NCBI GenBank assembly: GCA_016906335.1
Contig: JADEYG010000002.1
Span: 1,623,659 to 1,687,658, forward strand
Direction of reading: 5' to 3'
Origin: Novakomyces olei
Lineage: Eukaryota > Ascomycota > Novakomycetes > Novakomycetales > Novakomycetaceae
Length of the DNA: 64,000 nt
The notes beneath the pieces are model-generated. The model worked only from the letters and a program-made list of their open reading frames with translations. It ran no database searches and was not told the DNA's origin. Made by a program: the position numbers and the translations under genes. Positions 25,705-37,746 of this stretch are shown one piece after another. Each line of letters starts with the position of its first letter. Positions within the stretch are counted from its first letter, which is position 1.

Positions 25705-26691
25705 TTATGCAGTGGCTGCAGTCAAAGCTGGAGGCAATGACACTTGTTTCTTCTCAGAGCGGTGGCCGAAAGCAAGAAGCGTCCTTTTATCAATGTACTC
25801 GCGCGCTGTCTGCTCGGCATACTTTTTCCTGCTTCCCTGGATGACAGCACCACTACGTGCCTGGTTAAAGTAGGCCATGCTCATTCGCCGCTTCTGATTT
25901 TGTCCCGGTCGGGGTGCTCGTACCCGGTGGAAATTGCTTTTAAATCGGTCGTCGCTCCACGCCATCATCATGTCGCCGATGTTTACTACAATTCGGCCTG
26001 TGGTAGCGGGCACGGGTGTCCATTCGCCGTTTAGCTCAAAGGAATCATGAGCTTTTCGGCCGGGACAGACTTCGAGTCCCTCTTCGCCGGTGCGCTGAAA
26101 GAGCAGTGTAAGCACTCCGTAATCAGCGTGAGTAGCTGCCCGCCAGTAGTTGGGTGGAAGATCAGATCCCGTAATATCTGGATAGTTTAGTAGACGAAGA
26201 CGGGACAAGGAATCGCTGTGGCCCAGATCGTGTTCGCGCACCATATACTCCGCGTCACCAAACAAGGCCTCTGAAAAGATGCCGATTATCTTCATTGACA
26301 GATTGTGTGCCTTGATGTTAAAGTCACGCGTCTGTTCACGAAACCCATCGACAGTGGGCCAGGTAGAGTCGCTCGTTTGGAACTGCAGATTAATAGTCTC
26401 CTTGTAGTCTGGGAATTCGACATGCGCACGTTTCTCAGACTGCTTCTCCCAGCCGCGATTAAACTCTCTCGTGTGGCGACACTCGGCTTTTTCTTCGTCC
26501 GTCAAGTCGAAAAAGCGTTTAGACATTGCGAACTGTTTCTCTATATCCTCCAGCGTCGGAGACTCTTGATCGCAAAGTGTGAAAAATCCCACATTTTCAG
26601 CCGCATCGACCACTTGTTTCGCAATCTCTTCGCGTCTGTTTTCAAAGTCCCGCAGACTGATCAATGGCACGATTGTCTCCTTGTTCTCCAT
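25705..26691 (-). CDS. 2-oxoglutarate/Fe(II) oxygenase (isopenicillin N synthase-like)
   Basis: Intronless, 328 residues from the ATG at 26691; an in-frame TTG nine bases upstream is not needed. The DIOX_N-type start (VPLISLRDF) is followed by the jelly-roll core with iron ligands HAD (ATHADYG) and the distal His in SNFHRV, then RMSMAYF, whose RxS binds 2-oxoglutarate. It belongs to the plant-flavonol-synthase/IPNS-like group common in fungi, which hydroxylate or desaturate small molecules; thymine hydroxylase is one fungal relative. It is convergent with regulator 1 and divergent from regulator 2, with CGG-N7-CCG and CGG-N6-CCG sites in the shared promoter. Substrate unknown. Confidence 0.88.
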   Translation of the reverse strand: MENKETIVPLISLRDFENRREEIAKQVVDAAENVGFFTLCDQESPTLEDIEKQFAMSKRFFDLTDEEKAECRHTREFNRGWEKQSEKRAHVEFPDYKETINLQFQTSDSTWPTVDGFREQTRDFNIKAHNLSMKIIGIFSEALFGDAEYMVREHDLGHSDSLSRLRLLNYPDITGSDLPPNYWRAATHADYGVLTLLFQRTGEEGLEVCPGRKAHDSFELNGEWTPVPATTGRIVVNIGDMMMAWSDDRFKSNFHRVRAPRPGQNQKRRMSMAYFNQARSGAVIQGSRKKYAEQTAREYIDKRTLLAFGHRSEKKQVSLPPALTAATA

Positions 26692-26781
26692 TGCGGCCAA
26701 TTTGTTTACAGAAGGTAAAGCCAGTTAGTTACTTTGGCCATTTGTGTTTAGCCCATTGCTTTATAAACTTTCTTATCTTAT

Positions 26782-26794
26782 CGGATTCAGACCG
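26782..26794. promoter_or_regulatory. CGG-N7-CCG inverted site (CGGATTCAGACCG)
   Basis: Inverted CGG triplets, the typical binding pattern of Zn2Cys6 dimers, 91 bp upstream of the oxygenase ATG. A second pair, CGG-N6-CCG, lies at 26828-26839. Both sit in the promoter shared with regulator 2. Confidence 0.45.
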
Positions 26795-27156
26795 TTACGA
26801 CAAAAGCAGCAAGCAATAGACGCTAAACGGAGCGGTCCGTGGTTTTATAGGGCATTCAAGAATTATACTTGAAATTTGTTACAAGTCGGTTTGCACAGGT
26901 AAAGGTTCTAGGTCATTGTTATGGATGATTGTACTGACCCTAAAGTTACTCAACGTAACTTTTTAATAATTTTTTAGTGTCCCTAACGCCAACTGCTGTA
27001 TTCTATTCGTCACGAAGCGTTGCAGAATGTATAAAGACTTTACAATGTTAAATCTGTTACTTTAGTGTATTGTTCGAACCTTGTAGCTCCGACTCCCTAC
27101 TACTTTATTAGAATAAACCAAACATGTGTACTTGTTACATGAAATAACCTGTAAAC

Positions 27157-27189
27157 TGTGAAGTGCTATTGTGAAGTGCTACTGTGAAG
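27157..27189 (+). repeat. Short tandem repeat GTGAAGTGCTAYT
   Basis: Two full copies and a partial third copy, 105-137 bp before the start codon of transcription factor 2. It may be a polymorphic promoter repeat. Confidence 0.65.
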
Positions 27190-27293
27190 CCCATATTGAA
27201 AGTGGGCAGAAAATGTGACAAAGTACTGGCGATTGCTACATATACATACTCGGCACTTGTTACGGGAGACACTCGATATCGGATCGTTGCGCA

Positions 27294-29541
27294 ATGGAGT
27301 ATTCTCGTCCAAACCGCCGAAGACCGCGCAATTCTGCGTAAGTTCTACAAGCGGCACCATTGTTTCGTACCTATCAATTTTGTCGCAATGACTGATCTGA
27401 CAAAAGGCGTCCAACAGTTGTGATCGCTGCCATTCATTGAAGATCAAGTGCTCCGGCGAGTACCCGTGTCGCGCTTGCCAAGCTTCTAAACGCCGCACCG
27501 TCTGCAAATTCACGGCCCAGAATGCACGAGATAAAAAGATTGTAGTTTCACAAGGGTGAGCAAACCTGCGGATTGGATTTTACGAGGCTAACAATCAGCC
27601 TTATATTTGATTTGCAGGACGAAATTAAACGACTTCGAGATGGACAGCGTCTAAATTCAGCGGGCGCTTTTGCTAAACCTCCACAGCACGAGCAATCTGC
27701 GACACAACTACGCCAAAGCAAGAGCGAGCAAGGCCCGTCTAATCATTTGTCTGAAGCAGTGGACGACACATTTACCCTAAACTCTGTATTCATGGGCGGC
27801 TCCACCTGTACAGCGTTTGAAGAACAGCTTTTGCACTGCGTTGATCCCGATAATATACTGAAGCAAAGTCCTATCGAGCAAGCATATTTCACTCACCCGT
27901 CTTTAACCAGAGCAATCGAGTCCAAAATTGAATTACCGAATCGTGTTCAGGCCAATCTTTTAGTAAAGCGAGCTTTACAGTTTATTGGCACAGACTATCA
28001 TCTATTGATGAAACGGTCGTTTTTCAAACGGCTTGACAGAGCGTATGACAAGCGCTACGCAGTCGATTCCGTTTGGTTATGCAGTGTCTTTGCTCTCCTC
28101 GCCTTGGGCGAATTATACTCGAATTGCGGCAGCAGTTTTGGAGGTCAAAATGTGCCAGGCACAGATTATTTCCTCAAGGCTGTATCATTACTCCAAGACG
28201 GCTATGAGGAAGCATCGATAGACCATATACAAGCTTTGCTACTTCTTGTAAGTTATTCCCTAAACAACGCAGTTTTCTGATGAAGCAGTCATTTTATGCC
28301 AACACTCTGGGCCGATTAAGGGCTTCCTACATTTATTGTGGTATAGCCATGCGAATGGCTATTAGCCTCGGACTTCACAAGTGTCAGCGGTGTCGCGCAG
28401 AATTGTCCCCCGTTGATCGGGAAAATAGACGACGAGTATGGTGGACTGTTTATCTACTTGATCGTCTGTCAGTTTCTAGGCTAGGATACCCGATAACAAT
28501 TAGTGACGATGACATAGAAACAGAGATGCCTTCGCTGAATAATCTTACGGTCGAGGAAAAAGGGGAGTTTTCCGCTCCTGCTCATTTATGTGCTAAAATT
28601 CAACTCGGTCGCATTACTGGGCAAATAGGTAAACTAGTATATACATATTGTGTTTCTAATATAATGTTATTTCTAACTCTGATCTAGTCAGTGTGATCTA
28701 TGCCCGTCCAAAAGGACAAAAGGCACAAGAAGGAGCCTTTGTTAATCGAGTCCACCAGATATTCAGCAGTCTTCGTAGATGGGATGAGTGTTTGCCAGAA
28801 CAGCTCAAGGCACTTTCTGAAGGCTCTCCTCGGCATATATTTAGTCTGCGACTGCACTACAACGACTGCATTATCCAGACAACCCGGCCAATTTTGTTGC
28901 TAGTGTTTAGACAAAGACTCAGATCCGGAGAATCAACTTTTAGCAATAATGCTTCATCCATGATGACGACTTTGGCGGAAAGCTGCGTACAGGCGGCTTC
29001 TACCTCAAATTCGATCATGTCAAAGCTCTTTGTTGAAGGAACACTTGCAATTTTTGGCTACTTTGACGCCCATTATCTGTTCTCTTCTACGCTTGTACTT
29101 ATTATTTCTGCTGTAATGAAGCCAGACTCTGCGTTATCGGATTCCATCCTTGTTGCTTTTAATTTGTTAAGATCAATGGCAAAACAAGGCAATTTTCCGG
29201 CTGAGGTATATTTTGAGCGGCTGCAGCGCGTGCGGTCTGCAATAGAGAGCTTGAGGCCAGCATTGACAGTAGAGATTGGAAGTAGTTCGACAGTAGGGCT
29301 AAACGAGGCGGAAATGCGCAGTAACAACAGTATTGATACGGAAGAGCAAGGATGTTTATTTAATTCAGTGGGTATTGAGGACGTGTCCGAGAGCAGGAGC
29401 AATTATGGATGCGATACGCTTAAGAATCCGTACATCCAAATTTTTCTAGATCAATTGGTTGAAGACACTGCTACTTGCCAGGGAGCTACTGACATTTTGC
29501 ATGGACTGGAAGACGGGCCAGCTAGTTGTTTAGACAGATAG
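27294..29541 (+). CDS. Zn2Cys6 transcription factor 2
   Basis: Five exons: 27294-27337, 27418-27555, 27599-28247, 28289-28628 and 28688-29541, giving 674 residues. The zinc cluster (C16, C19, C26, C32, C35, C44; CDRCHSLKIKC) appears only after joining exons 1 and 2. A linker and coiled-coil (LQDEIKRLR) follow, then the fungal-specific transcription-factor domain, including RENRRRVWWTVYLLDR about residue 330. Intron 2 is only 43 nt and ends in CTAACAATCAG. It is divergent from the 2-oxoglutarate oxygenase, its most likely target. The inducer is unknown. Confidence 0.87.
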
Positions 29542-30275
29542 CAAACACAGTAAATCAATTTTATAATGAGATGCCGGTCTCAAACAAACAATATAAAATT
29601 CGCCTTGTGCCATATCGTTTGGTCGGATCACGCTGGACTCTGCGCTGACAGACCACTAGATATCGCCGTTCCTTTACTTATAATATCCCACTCATCCCAC
29701 GCATGAGATGGGTTTCAATTTTTGACACACGGGTCCGGCCTGGTAGTTTCTCGACCTCGTCGGCAAGTCTCCAATTGTGAAAAGCAGTCGTTGATGAGGA
29801 TGTGCTTTCACGATTTTAAATGTATATTCAAGTCGCTTTGGCGACTAGTAATATATAAATCCTGTGCCAATCTAGAAAGCAATTTGCTTTAGAGACGAAC
29901 AAAAATTATTCTCCATTTAATTTTAGACAATCAGAAAACTTTTAGCCAAGTCCTACGGATATTAGGGGTCAATTTGTCTAGTCTAAAGCTTAGATACGAC
30001 CAACCCCGCTTCAGTTTTGCAAGATCGGCTTCTATGACTTATAACCGAGCACTATATTGCTTATCACTACTATATGGAGATATTCTAATAAAATAGATCG
30101 GTTTACTCCGTTGTTAACCGACCCAATTCTCGGGTAACAGTTAAAAGCCGGTAATAAGGCTTATCGCTCGAGAGTGTGTGACAGTATGAAGATGATGTGC
30201 ATTTCTTTAGACTTCCCGTCGATACATATATAAAGCTGCGTTGGGTCAATCTTTGGCAGCAGCGAACAGCGCATA
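29542..30275. other. Intergenic, 0.73 kb
   Basis: 3' end of regulator 2 and promoter of the oxoprolinase: TATATAAA at 30227-30234, 42 nt before its ATG, and a CGG-N6-CCG pair at 30099-30110. No gene. Confidence 0.5.
30227..30234 (+). promoter_or_regulatory. TATA box of the oxoprolinase gene
   Basis: TATATAAA, 42 nt before the ATG. Placed by position only. Confidence 0.5.
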
Positions 30276-33200
30276 ATGACTTTGGCTGGTATTCGAGTGG
30301 CGATTGACAGAGGTGGCACCTTTACAGATGCGTGGGCTCAGGTGCCCGGTCGAAAAAGTGATATAGTCCTGAAGGTCCTTTCCGAATGCCCAGATGAATA
30401 TCCAGATGCGCCTACAGAGTGTATTAGACAGATTCTCGAGATCGCCACAGGAACCATAGTTCCGCGCGGCTCTCCACTCGACATTTCATCTATCGAGTCT
30501 ATTCGAATGGGGACGACGGTAGCGACAAATGCTTTGCTGGAGCGTAAAGGTGAGCATGTTGCGCTTTTGATAACAAAGGGATTCCGTGATGCTCTTAAAA
30601 TTGGCAATCAAGCACGGCCAAATTTGTTTGACTTATCGGTACAGCGATTGAGCAAACTCTATGAAACTGTTGTGGAGATTGATGAACGCGTTACAGTTGA
30701 AGGATTTGCTGAAGATCCGTACCCTGAATCCATTGATCTGGATTTGGATCCGGATCTCTATCTTGGTTTGACTGGAGAGGCCATTCGAGTGCTTAAACGC
30801 CCTGACTATGAGGTGGTGGAAAAGGACTTACAACATCTTTGGGCGCTCGGATATCGAAGCGTTGCTATTGCTCTCCTGCATTCATACAATTTCCAGGAAC
30901 ACGAGTTGAAAGTTGCCGAGATCGCACGGAAGCTCGGATTTCGGGTTTCGGCTTCTTCTGAGCTTCAGGCAATGGCTAAAATTGTCCCGAGAAGCCAATC
31001 GGCTGTTGCAGACGCTTATCTCTCTCCGGTTACGGACAAGTACCTTGAAAGCTTCCGGAACGGTTTCAAGGGAGAACTACGGGACGAGAATGCAAAAAAG
31101 CTTTTCATGAATCAATCAGATGGTGGGCTGATAACGTTTAATAAATTCACAGGGCTTCGTGGAGTATTGAGTGGTCCTGCCGGAGGAGTGGTCGGTTTGT
31201 CGAAAACGTGTTTTAGTGCGGAAAAAAGAGTGCCAGTTCTTGGGTTTGACAGTAAGAAGACTTAGCTTCGTTTGAAATTTCTACTTTAGATTTGAATTTA
31301 TTTATCCCATATTTTTCAAATGGTGTTTTTGTGGTTGACGTACCCATATAAGCATGAAACGATTAATTGAATAATAATGTTAGGATCTTATCACACCTGC
31401 TAACATCAATCAGTGGGCGGCACAAGTACGGACGTTGCCAGATTCTCTGGCAGCCTAGAGCATATCTTTGAAAGCACAATTGCGCAGGTGACAATCCAAA
31501 CTCCTCAGCTTAATATCAATACAGTCGCGGCTGGCGGAGGCTCTATTTTGTACTGGGAAAATGGCATGTTTAAAGTTGGTCCACAGAGTGCTGGGGCCAA
31601 TCCTGGACCTGCATGTTATGGCCGCAATGGCCCGCTCACGATTACGGACGCCAATCTGTTTCTAGGCCGTATTGTGCCCGACCTTTTCCCACGGCATCTT
31701 GCGGTTGATGTAGTCCGGGCCAAATTTAAAGCTCTAACAGAAACGATCAATTCTGAGAAGGCAGGAAAACAAATGTTAACGCCAGAGCAAGTAGCAGCCG
31801 GGTTCATTGCTATTGCAAACGCAACAATGACCCGGCCAATAAGAACGCTTAGTGAGGGTCGTGGATTCGAAACAGCCGCACATAATCTCGGCTGCTTTGG
31901 TGGAGCTGGTGGACAGCACGCAGTTGCAATCGCGCGAGATCTTGGAATCAAGACGGCAATTATCCCAAAATACTCGAGCATTCTATCAGCATTTGGTATG
32001 GCCTTGGCTGACGTAGTAGTGGAAAACCAAGAACCGGTAGCTTACGTCTACAACAGCGAATCTTTGCCAAGCTTAAAGATACGCCTGGACAAACTGCGGG
32101 CTAGCGGTGTCAAGGGGCTAACTGAGCAAGGATTTAATGCAGAGCAAATCGTACATGAGGATTATCTCAACATGCGCTATCAAGGCAGTGATACAGCATT
32201 AATGATTAAGCTTGAAAAAGATAATGAAAATGGCAAAGAACATATAAAAGAATCAGAATCAGCTAATTCCAAAAACTACGCAGACTTTGCTCAAGCCTTT
32301 GTGGCGCGACACCAACAAGAGTTTGGGTTCACACAATCTAGGGATATTCTTGTCGATGATGTGCGTATCCGTAGTATCGGGAAAGGACTGCAGTTGCAAT
32401 TAGCTGATCCATTTTTAGAGTTGGAAACTGCCCCACACTTGACCAAAAATCCAGATGCGACTCGCAAAGTATACTTTGCCGATGAGGGCTGGGTGGAAAC
32501 TGCACTTTACTATTTGGAATCCTGTTTGGCTGGGACACGTATCTCCGGCCCGGCTATTATAATTGACAAGACCCAAACGATTATAGTTGATCCTTCGAGC
32601 TCAGCGACCGTCTGCTCACAGCACGTAATTTTGGACGTTCATTCCCCACCAAAGCCCGCTTTGCCCATTGACAAGCCCGATCCGATTCAACTGGGCGTCT
32701 TTGGGCACCGTTTTATGAGTGTTGCTGAGCAAATGGGCCGAACACTGCAGAAGACGTCAATCTCTGTCAATATTAAGGAGAGACTTGATTATTCTTGTGC
32801 TGTTTTTTCCGCCGATGGTGGGTTAGTTGCAAATGCTCCGCATATTCCAGGACATCTTGGATCGATGAGCTATGCGATCGCCTGGCAGGCCAGGCATTAC
32901 AAGCCGGGGGAGCTCGAGCCGGGTGACGTAATTCTCAGCAATCATCCAAGTGCAGGCGGAACTCACCTGCCGGATCTAACCGTAATAACTCCTGTTTTTG
33001 ATCATGAAACGAACCCAACAAGGATCTTATTTTTCATGGCTAACCGGGGTCATCACGCTGATATTGGCGGAATTGCACCAGGGTCCATGCCTCCCAATTC
33101 GACGGAGCTCTGGCAGGAAGGCGCGGCAGTTGAATCGTTCAAAATCGTAAAAAAGGGCGTCTTTGATGAGAATGGGCTGTATGAAGTGCTTTATACAATC

Positions 33201-34526
33201 CCTTCACGTTACCCAGGCTGCAGTGGAACTCGGACTCTACGGGATAATGTTGCTGATTTAAAAGCTGCTATTGCCTCAAACAATAAGGGTATTCAGCTGA
33301 TATCTAGTCTTGTCAAGGAGTACACTTGGCCTGTTGTCGAGTTTTATATGATGGCGATACAGGAAAACGCGGCCCAGTCGGTGCGCGAGCTTCTAAAGGT
33401 CTTTTCTCATCGTTTTGATGGACAAGATCTCGAAGCTATCGACTACATGGACGATGGAAGCCTTCTCGCTCTTCGAATCACAATAGATAGCAAGAGTGGC
33501 GAAGCCATATTTGACTTTTCTGGAACAGGACCAGAACAGTTTGGTAATCTCAACTGTCCACCGGCAATAATGTACTCTGGAATCATGGTAGGTCTGCTAG
33601 TGTCTTTTTATGCCAAAAGAATCATCAACTGTTTTTTTTTAATTACTCTATTGCATCCAATTATTTTCTATGACCCGCTAATAAATCATCAGTACTGTCT
33701 ACGTTCAATGATTTCGACCGACATCCCTTTGAATCAAGGCTGTCTTAAACCGATAAAGATTGTTTGCCCAGAAAATAGTATACTTTCGCCGTCTCTGAAA
33801 GCTGCAACTGTTGGATCGAATGTTGAAACATCACAGAGGATTGTGGATTTAATTTTCAAGGCTTTCCGTGCGGCAGCGGCGTCGCAAGGTACCTGCAACA
33901 ATTTGACTTTTGGCTGTGGAGGACTCGACCCCGAAACGGGCAAGGAGATTAAAGGCTTTGGATATTATGAGACTATAGCCGGAGGATCTGGCGCTGGCGC
34001 AGACTGGGACGGTGAAAGTGGTGTTCATACGCATATCACGAATACCAGAATGTCAGATCCAGAGATTTTTGAGAAACGGTACCCCGTAATTCTTCATGAA
34101 TTTTCGATTCGAAAAGCGAGCGGGGGCAGAGGGCTTCATTGTGGAGGAGACGGCTGTATTCGGGACATTGAGTTCCGTAGACCGGTCCAAGTGTCAATTC
34201 TCTCAGAGCGACGAGTCATTGCGCCTTACGGAATGGCCGGGGGAGATGAAGGAATGAGGGGAATAAATCTTTGGGTCAGAAACTATGAGGATGGGACTAC
34301 CAGAACAATCAACTTGGGCGGGAAGGCTACGACACCCATGCAAGCTGGCGACCGTATAGTCGTCAAAACACCTGGCGGCGGAGGGTATGGGATTGATCCC
34401 TCCAAGCCGGTGAAGAACGAAGTGTTTGGAGCTTTCCGTATACATGATAAACTGAACCCTGCACAAACGCATTTTCGGGCAGGGGGAAGTGTTGCCAAAC
34501 AAAACGCTCTAGCGGTCAGCAATTAA
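30276..34526 (+). CDS. 5-oxoprolinase (ATP-hydrolysing), fused HyuA-HyuB type
   Basis: Exons 30276-31251, 31414-33587 and 33693-34526 give 1327 residues, close to the roughly 1285 of eukaryotic 5-oxoprolinases. The second intron is 105 nt without in-frame stops, so a simple ORF call would wrongly retain 35 residues; removing it restores AIMYSGIM-YCLRSM. The N-terminal HyuA half has DRGGTFTDAW (residues 10-19), MGTTVATNALLERKG and GGTSTDVAR; the HyuB half begins about residue 760 with the QLGVFGHRFMSVAEQMG segment. Known reaction: ATP-dependent opening of 5-oxo-L-proline to glutamate in the cytosol, part of the gamma-glutamyl cycle. Related fused enzymes act on hydantoins, so a hydantoinase role is the alternative. 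Confidence 0.93.
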
Positions 34527-35436
34527 AAAGGGTTTCCTGTTGGTAATAAACAGTCGAGAATCTTAAGCTTTCAATCTCAGCAAATCAAACTCATTTTATT
34601 TGAATTATGGTTTTAGACGAGCTTTGGGGCTTTAATTCTCGTGAAAGCCTTCTAGGCTACAGGAGTTTGTGCGGAAAAGGACGTAATTGTCAACTTTGGA
34701 ACCATTAGGACGTTTTTTACAACCGAAAGTGTGACCAAGAGGCTGTGCTCAGCCAATGAAAACTATTCTTTGGACCAATTTGCCTAAAAACTCGATTGAA
34801 TACAAAAACGACATTCTTGAAATTTAAATGATATATAAAAGGCATACGAAGTCGTGGATCAAAGCGCTATTATTCCTGGAATATAATGGAGATACATGCG
34901 CTTTGCGCAATACCGTTAGACAGAAAATAATATATAAATTTAGCAGATGTACCGTAAAAGCTACACAGCTATTGTATGAATATCAGATGAAAATGCTACA
35001 CACACTTTGTGCGTTGACTTTATGGAATAATAGGCTTCAAAATTTATTTTCGTTTTTATTAAAAATCATTACCTGCCTCTAAACAAGATATATTTGTTGA
35101 CTGGACCTTCTACTCAACTCAAAAGACTGGAAGCAAATAAATCTCAATGTTGTTGACGTGTGATGCAACAATTTACCAAATGAAGTATTTGATGATCTAT
35201 GACAAAGCACAAGGACTGGATTAGCAGTGGCCCATCACGATACACAAAATAAACGAGTGAGTTCGAGAACAGCATATTAGCTAGCGAGTTCAATAAGAAG
35301 AATTGAACGTGTTCATGTAAAACTATAAGAGCTTAAACAAAAAAGTTAACGTTTTATAGATAGCGAGGAAGCAAAGTTTAAAAAAGCCAATTTGTTTATT
35401 GTAATCATCAGCATAATATTGTCTGTACGAAGTATA
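34527..35436. other. Convergent intergenic region, 0.9 kb
   Basis: AT-rich region between two convergent stop codons. One 84-codon ORF (34828-35082) has nothing recognisable. No RNA gene seen. Confidence 0.45.
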
Positions 35437-36429
35437 CTATGCGACACGGTTCGACGTCTCACCCGTTTCCAGGTAGCTAATAACATTTTTCACCGTATCC
35501 GCCTCGCTAGAGTACAATGTCCGTTCTGTGAAAGCAGCGTAATGAGGATGCATAGTAACTTTGGGACTGCTGAGGATGCGAGGATTGATTACTGGCTCGT
35601 GCTCAAACACGTCCAGTCCCGCAAAGGCAACGATTCCCTCATCAATGGCATCTGCCAATGCACATTCGTCAACGAGACCACCTCGACCAGCATTTACAAA
35701 ACGCACGCCCCTCTTCATTTTTTGAAACATTTTCCTATCGCACATATGATGCGTTTCCGGCGTCAATGGACACTGCAATGCAACTACATCGCAGCTGCTC
35801 ACGAGATCGTCCAAGTCTGTGTAGGTCGCCCCGATCTCTGTTTCCTCCGCTACGCTGAGCTGGCGGCGATTGTAGTATTTAATCTTCATACCAAACGCGG
35901 ACCCCATTTGCTTTGCCACAATTTTGCCAATATTTCCCATGCCCACAATGCCAAGGGTGGAGCCCTGCGGATCTTTCCTCAGGTCTAAACCTTCGCGCCA
36001 GCCACCGTTGCGCATAACAATCTCGGCCTCCGAAGTGCCACGGAGCGTAGCCAGTACGAGGAAACTAACAAAAGTGGCAGTTGATTCTGCCGGTGCAAAG
36101 GGTGTATTTGCCAATTGCACGCCATTCGCCTTGTGCCACTTGGAATCGAAATCGTCATAGCCAGCACCAGCACTAGCCACCATCTTGAGGCCGGGCATAA
36201 GGCAGCCGAGAAACTCTCCATCGAGCGGGTGGAAACGAGTGACCCCGAAAAGAATTATAAGCGCCTCGTACGGCCCATTGGCCTCGTACTGCGTCCGCAT
36301 AGCCTCCATCATCTCGCTGCGCGTGCCCTTGTGCTCGAGACAGTCTAAATGTGCCAACTGCTGTAGGTGCTTGACTTCCGCTTCAGCCAGCGTGGGAGGG
36401 CGAAGCGCTAGTACCTTGCGGACCGTCAT
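35437..36429 (-). CDS. D-isomer-specific 2-hydroxyacid dehydrogenase
   Basis: Intronless, 330 residues, the usual family length. The Rossmann NAD(P) motif GMGNIG is about 162-167. The catalytic Arg is in VNAGRGGLVDE (about 246), the Glu in LDVFEHEP and the His in MHPHYAAF. It most resembles fungal glyoxylate/hydroxypyruvate reductase-like enzymes, which reduce 2-keto acids. In this neighbourhood it could handle keto acids from amino-acid breakdown; that is inference. Likely cytosolic, with no targeting signal. Confidence 0.9.
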   Translation of the reverse strand: MTVRKVLALRPPTLAEAEVKHLQQLAHLDCLEHKGTRSEMMEAMRTQYEANGPYEALIILFGVTRFHPLDGEFLGCLMPGLKMVASAGAGYDDFDSKWHKANGVQLANTPFAPAESTATFVSFLVLATLRGTSEAEIVMRNGGWREGLDLRKDPQGSTLGIVGMGNIGKIVAKQMGSAFGMKIKYYNRRQLSVAEETEIGATYTDLDDLVSSCDVVALQCPLTPETHHMCDRKMFQKMKRGVRFVNAGRGGLVDECALADAIDEGIVAFAGLDVFEHEPVINPRILSSPKVTMHPHYAAFTERTLYSSEADTVKNVISYLETGETSNRVA

Positions 36430-37746
36430 TTTGACAGTGGTTCTCCTACGGCTGAGTTTGCCCCAATAGACGTACTGCTCTCAGTGTTATTGAGCCGCTT
36501 TTGCTGGTTATGCTCGAGTAGATCTTTACAAGTCTTAATCAAATCTCTGTTTGACCTTAAACGATCGTGTACATTTATTTATCTCTGTCGGCTCCCACGC
36601 AAGCAATCAGGCGAGGCGCAAAATAGTTACTTAAAAAGGGGCATCGGAGTTTAACCGCACATCATGTGCCTTAAATATAGCGGGATCAGCACGTAGCATG
36701 GCTGGCGTGTAATTTGATTTGATAAAGTTAGATGCGTAAACAGAGATAAAGTAGGACTGGCATCGCCTGCTGTTTGTTTATTCAATGCTTTGCGGATCAT
36801 TACCGGTGTATTATCAAAAACTTTAGGACATGGCAATAAAAAAAGAAAAAGAAAACAAAAAGACAATAATTTCTGGACTACATGGGAATCAGTCCATGAA
36901 GAAATGTAAAGTCTTCTATTCTTGCTTGCTGAATAGCTGAATCAAAGGATGCCCAAGGCTAAGAGTTTAGAAGTATATTTAAGTAATAAGCAGTTCATTG
37001 TTTCGCAAAACATTTATTAATGCCTTAGAACTGCAATTACAAATTTAAACCAGCTTTACAGCACTGCAATTGTGATGAAAGTCTATCCGAAACTCTAACC
37101 CAGTAATAAAATGGTTCCTAAAATAAAGTTGATAGGTGAATTATTAGCATGCAGAAGCAGATGCAGGACGATATATGTAATCAGTTTTCAATTTAAAATC
37201 TCTTTATTTTGCCTCTCTCTCCCATTGGTTTTGGTTTAAACCAATTCCAAAAACAGTTTAGTCTATTGACCTGTTGCAATCGCTTAAAAAATGCATGTTT
37301 CTTGTTAATCGTGTGACAGAAAATTTAGAATCTGCTTTGAATTGCAGTAACTTTATTTGATTATGTTTATTTGCTCCAGAGCTATTTTTTTGCTCTTAAA
37401 AGAGGCATTTCAAACAGCTTCATCCAGCTGATTTATTTTTTACAATATTATTTGTAAATTTGGCGAAATCAAGGCAAACTCAGAGCTGCAGGAAGACATA
37501 CACTACATTATTAATGAATAATTTTATTAAAATATTTGAGTAACTATAATATTGATTAAACAATTACCGTAGGCTTATCAATTTTTGCCAGGTAGATTGA
37601 AGTAGGGACCAGGCGTCAGAGTTTATGTGTGAGCTGCTTCCTTTTCACGAAAGACCAAATTTCCTGATCAGTTTTGATTCAAATTTGATCAACTCTGCTC
37701 TTCTAAGCTGAATCGTTTCTAACTTATAAATATTTATGCAGTGAAT
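36430..37746. other. Intergenic, 1.3 kb
   Basis: Promoter of the dehydrogenase and 3' side of the permease. Strongly AT-rich from 37000 on. No gene, RNA or repeat recognised. Confidence 0.5.

Larger units (their letters stand above)
26692..27293. other. Divergent promoter, 0.6 kb
   Basis: Holds two inverted CGG/CCG pairs near the oxygenase and, at 27157-27189, about 2.5 tandem copies of GTGAAGTGCTAYT near the regulator. No gene. Confidence 0.55.
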
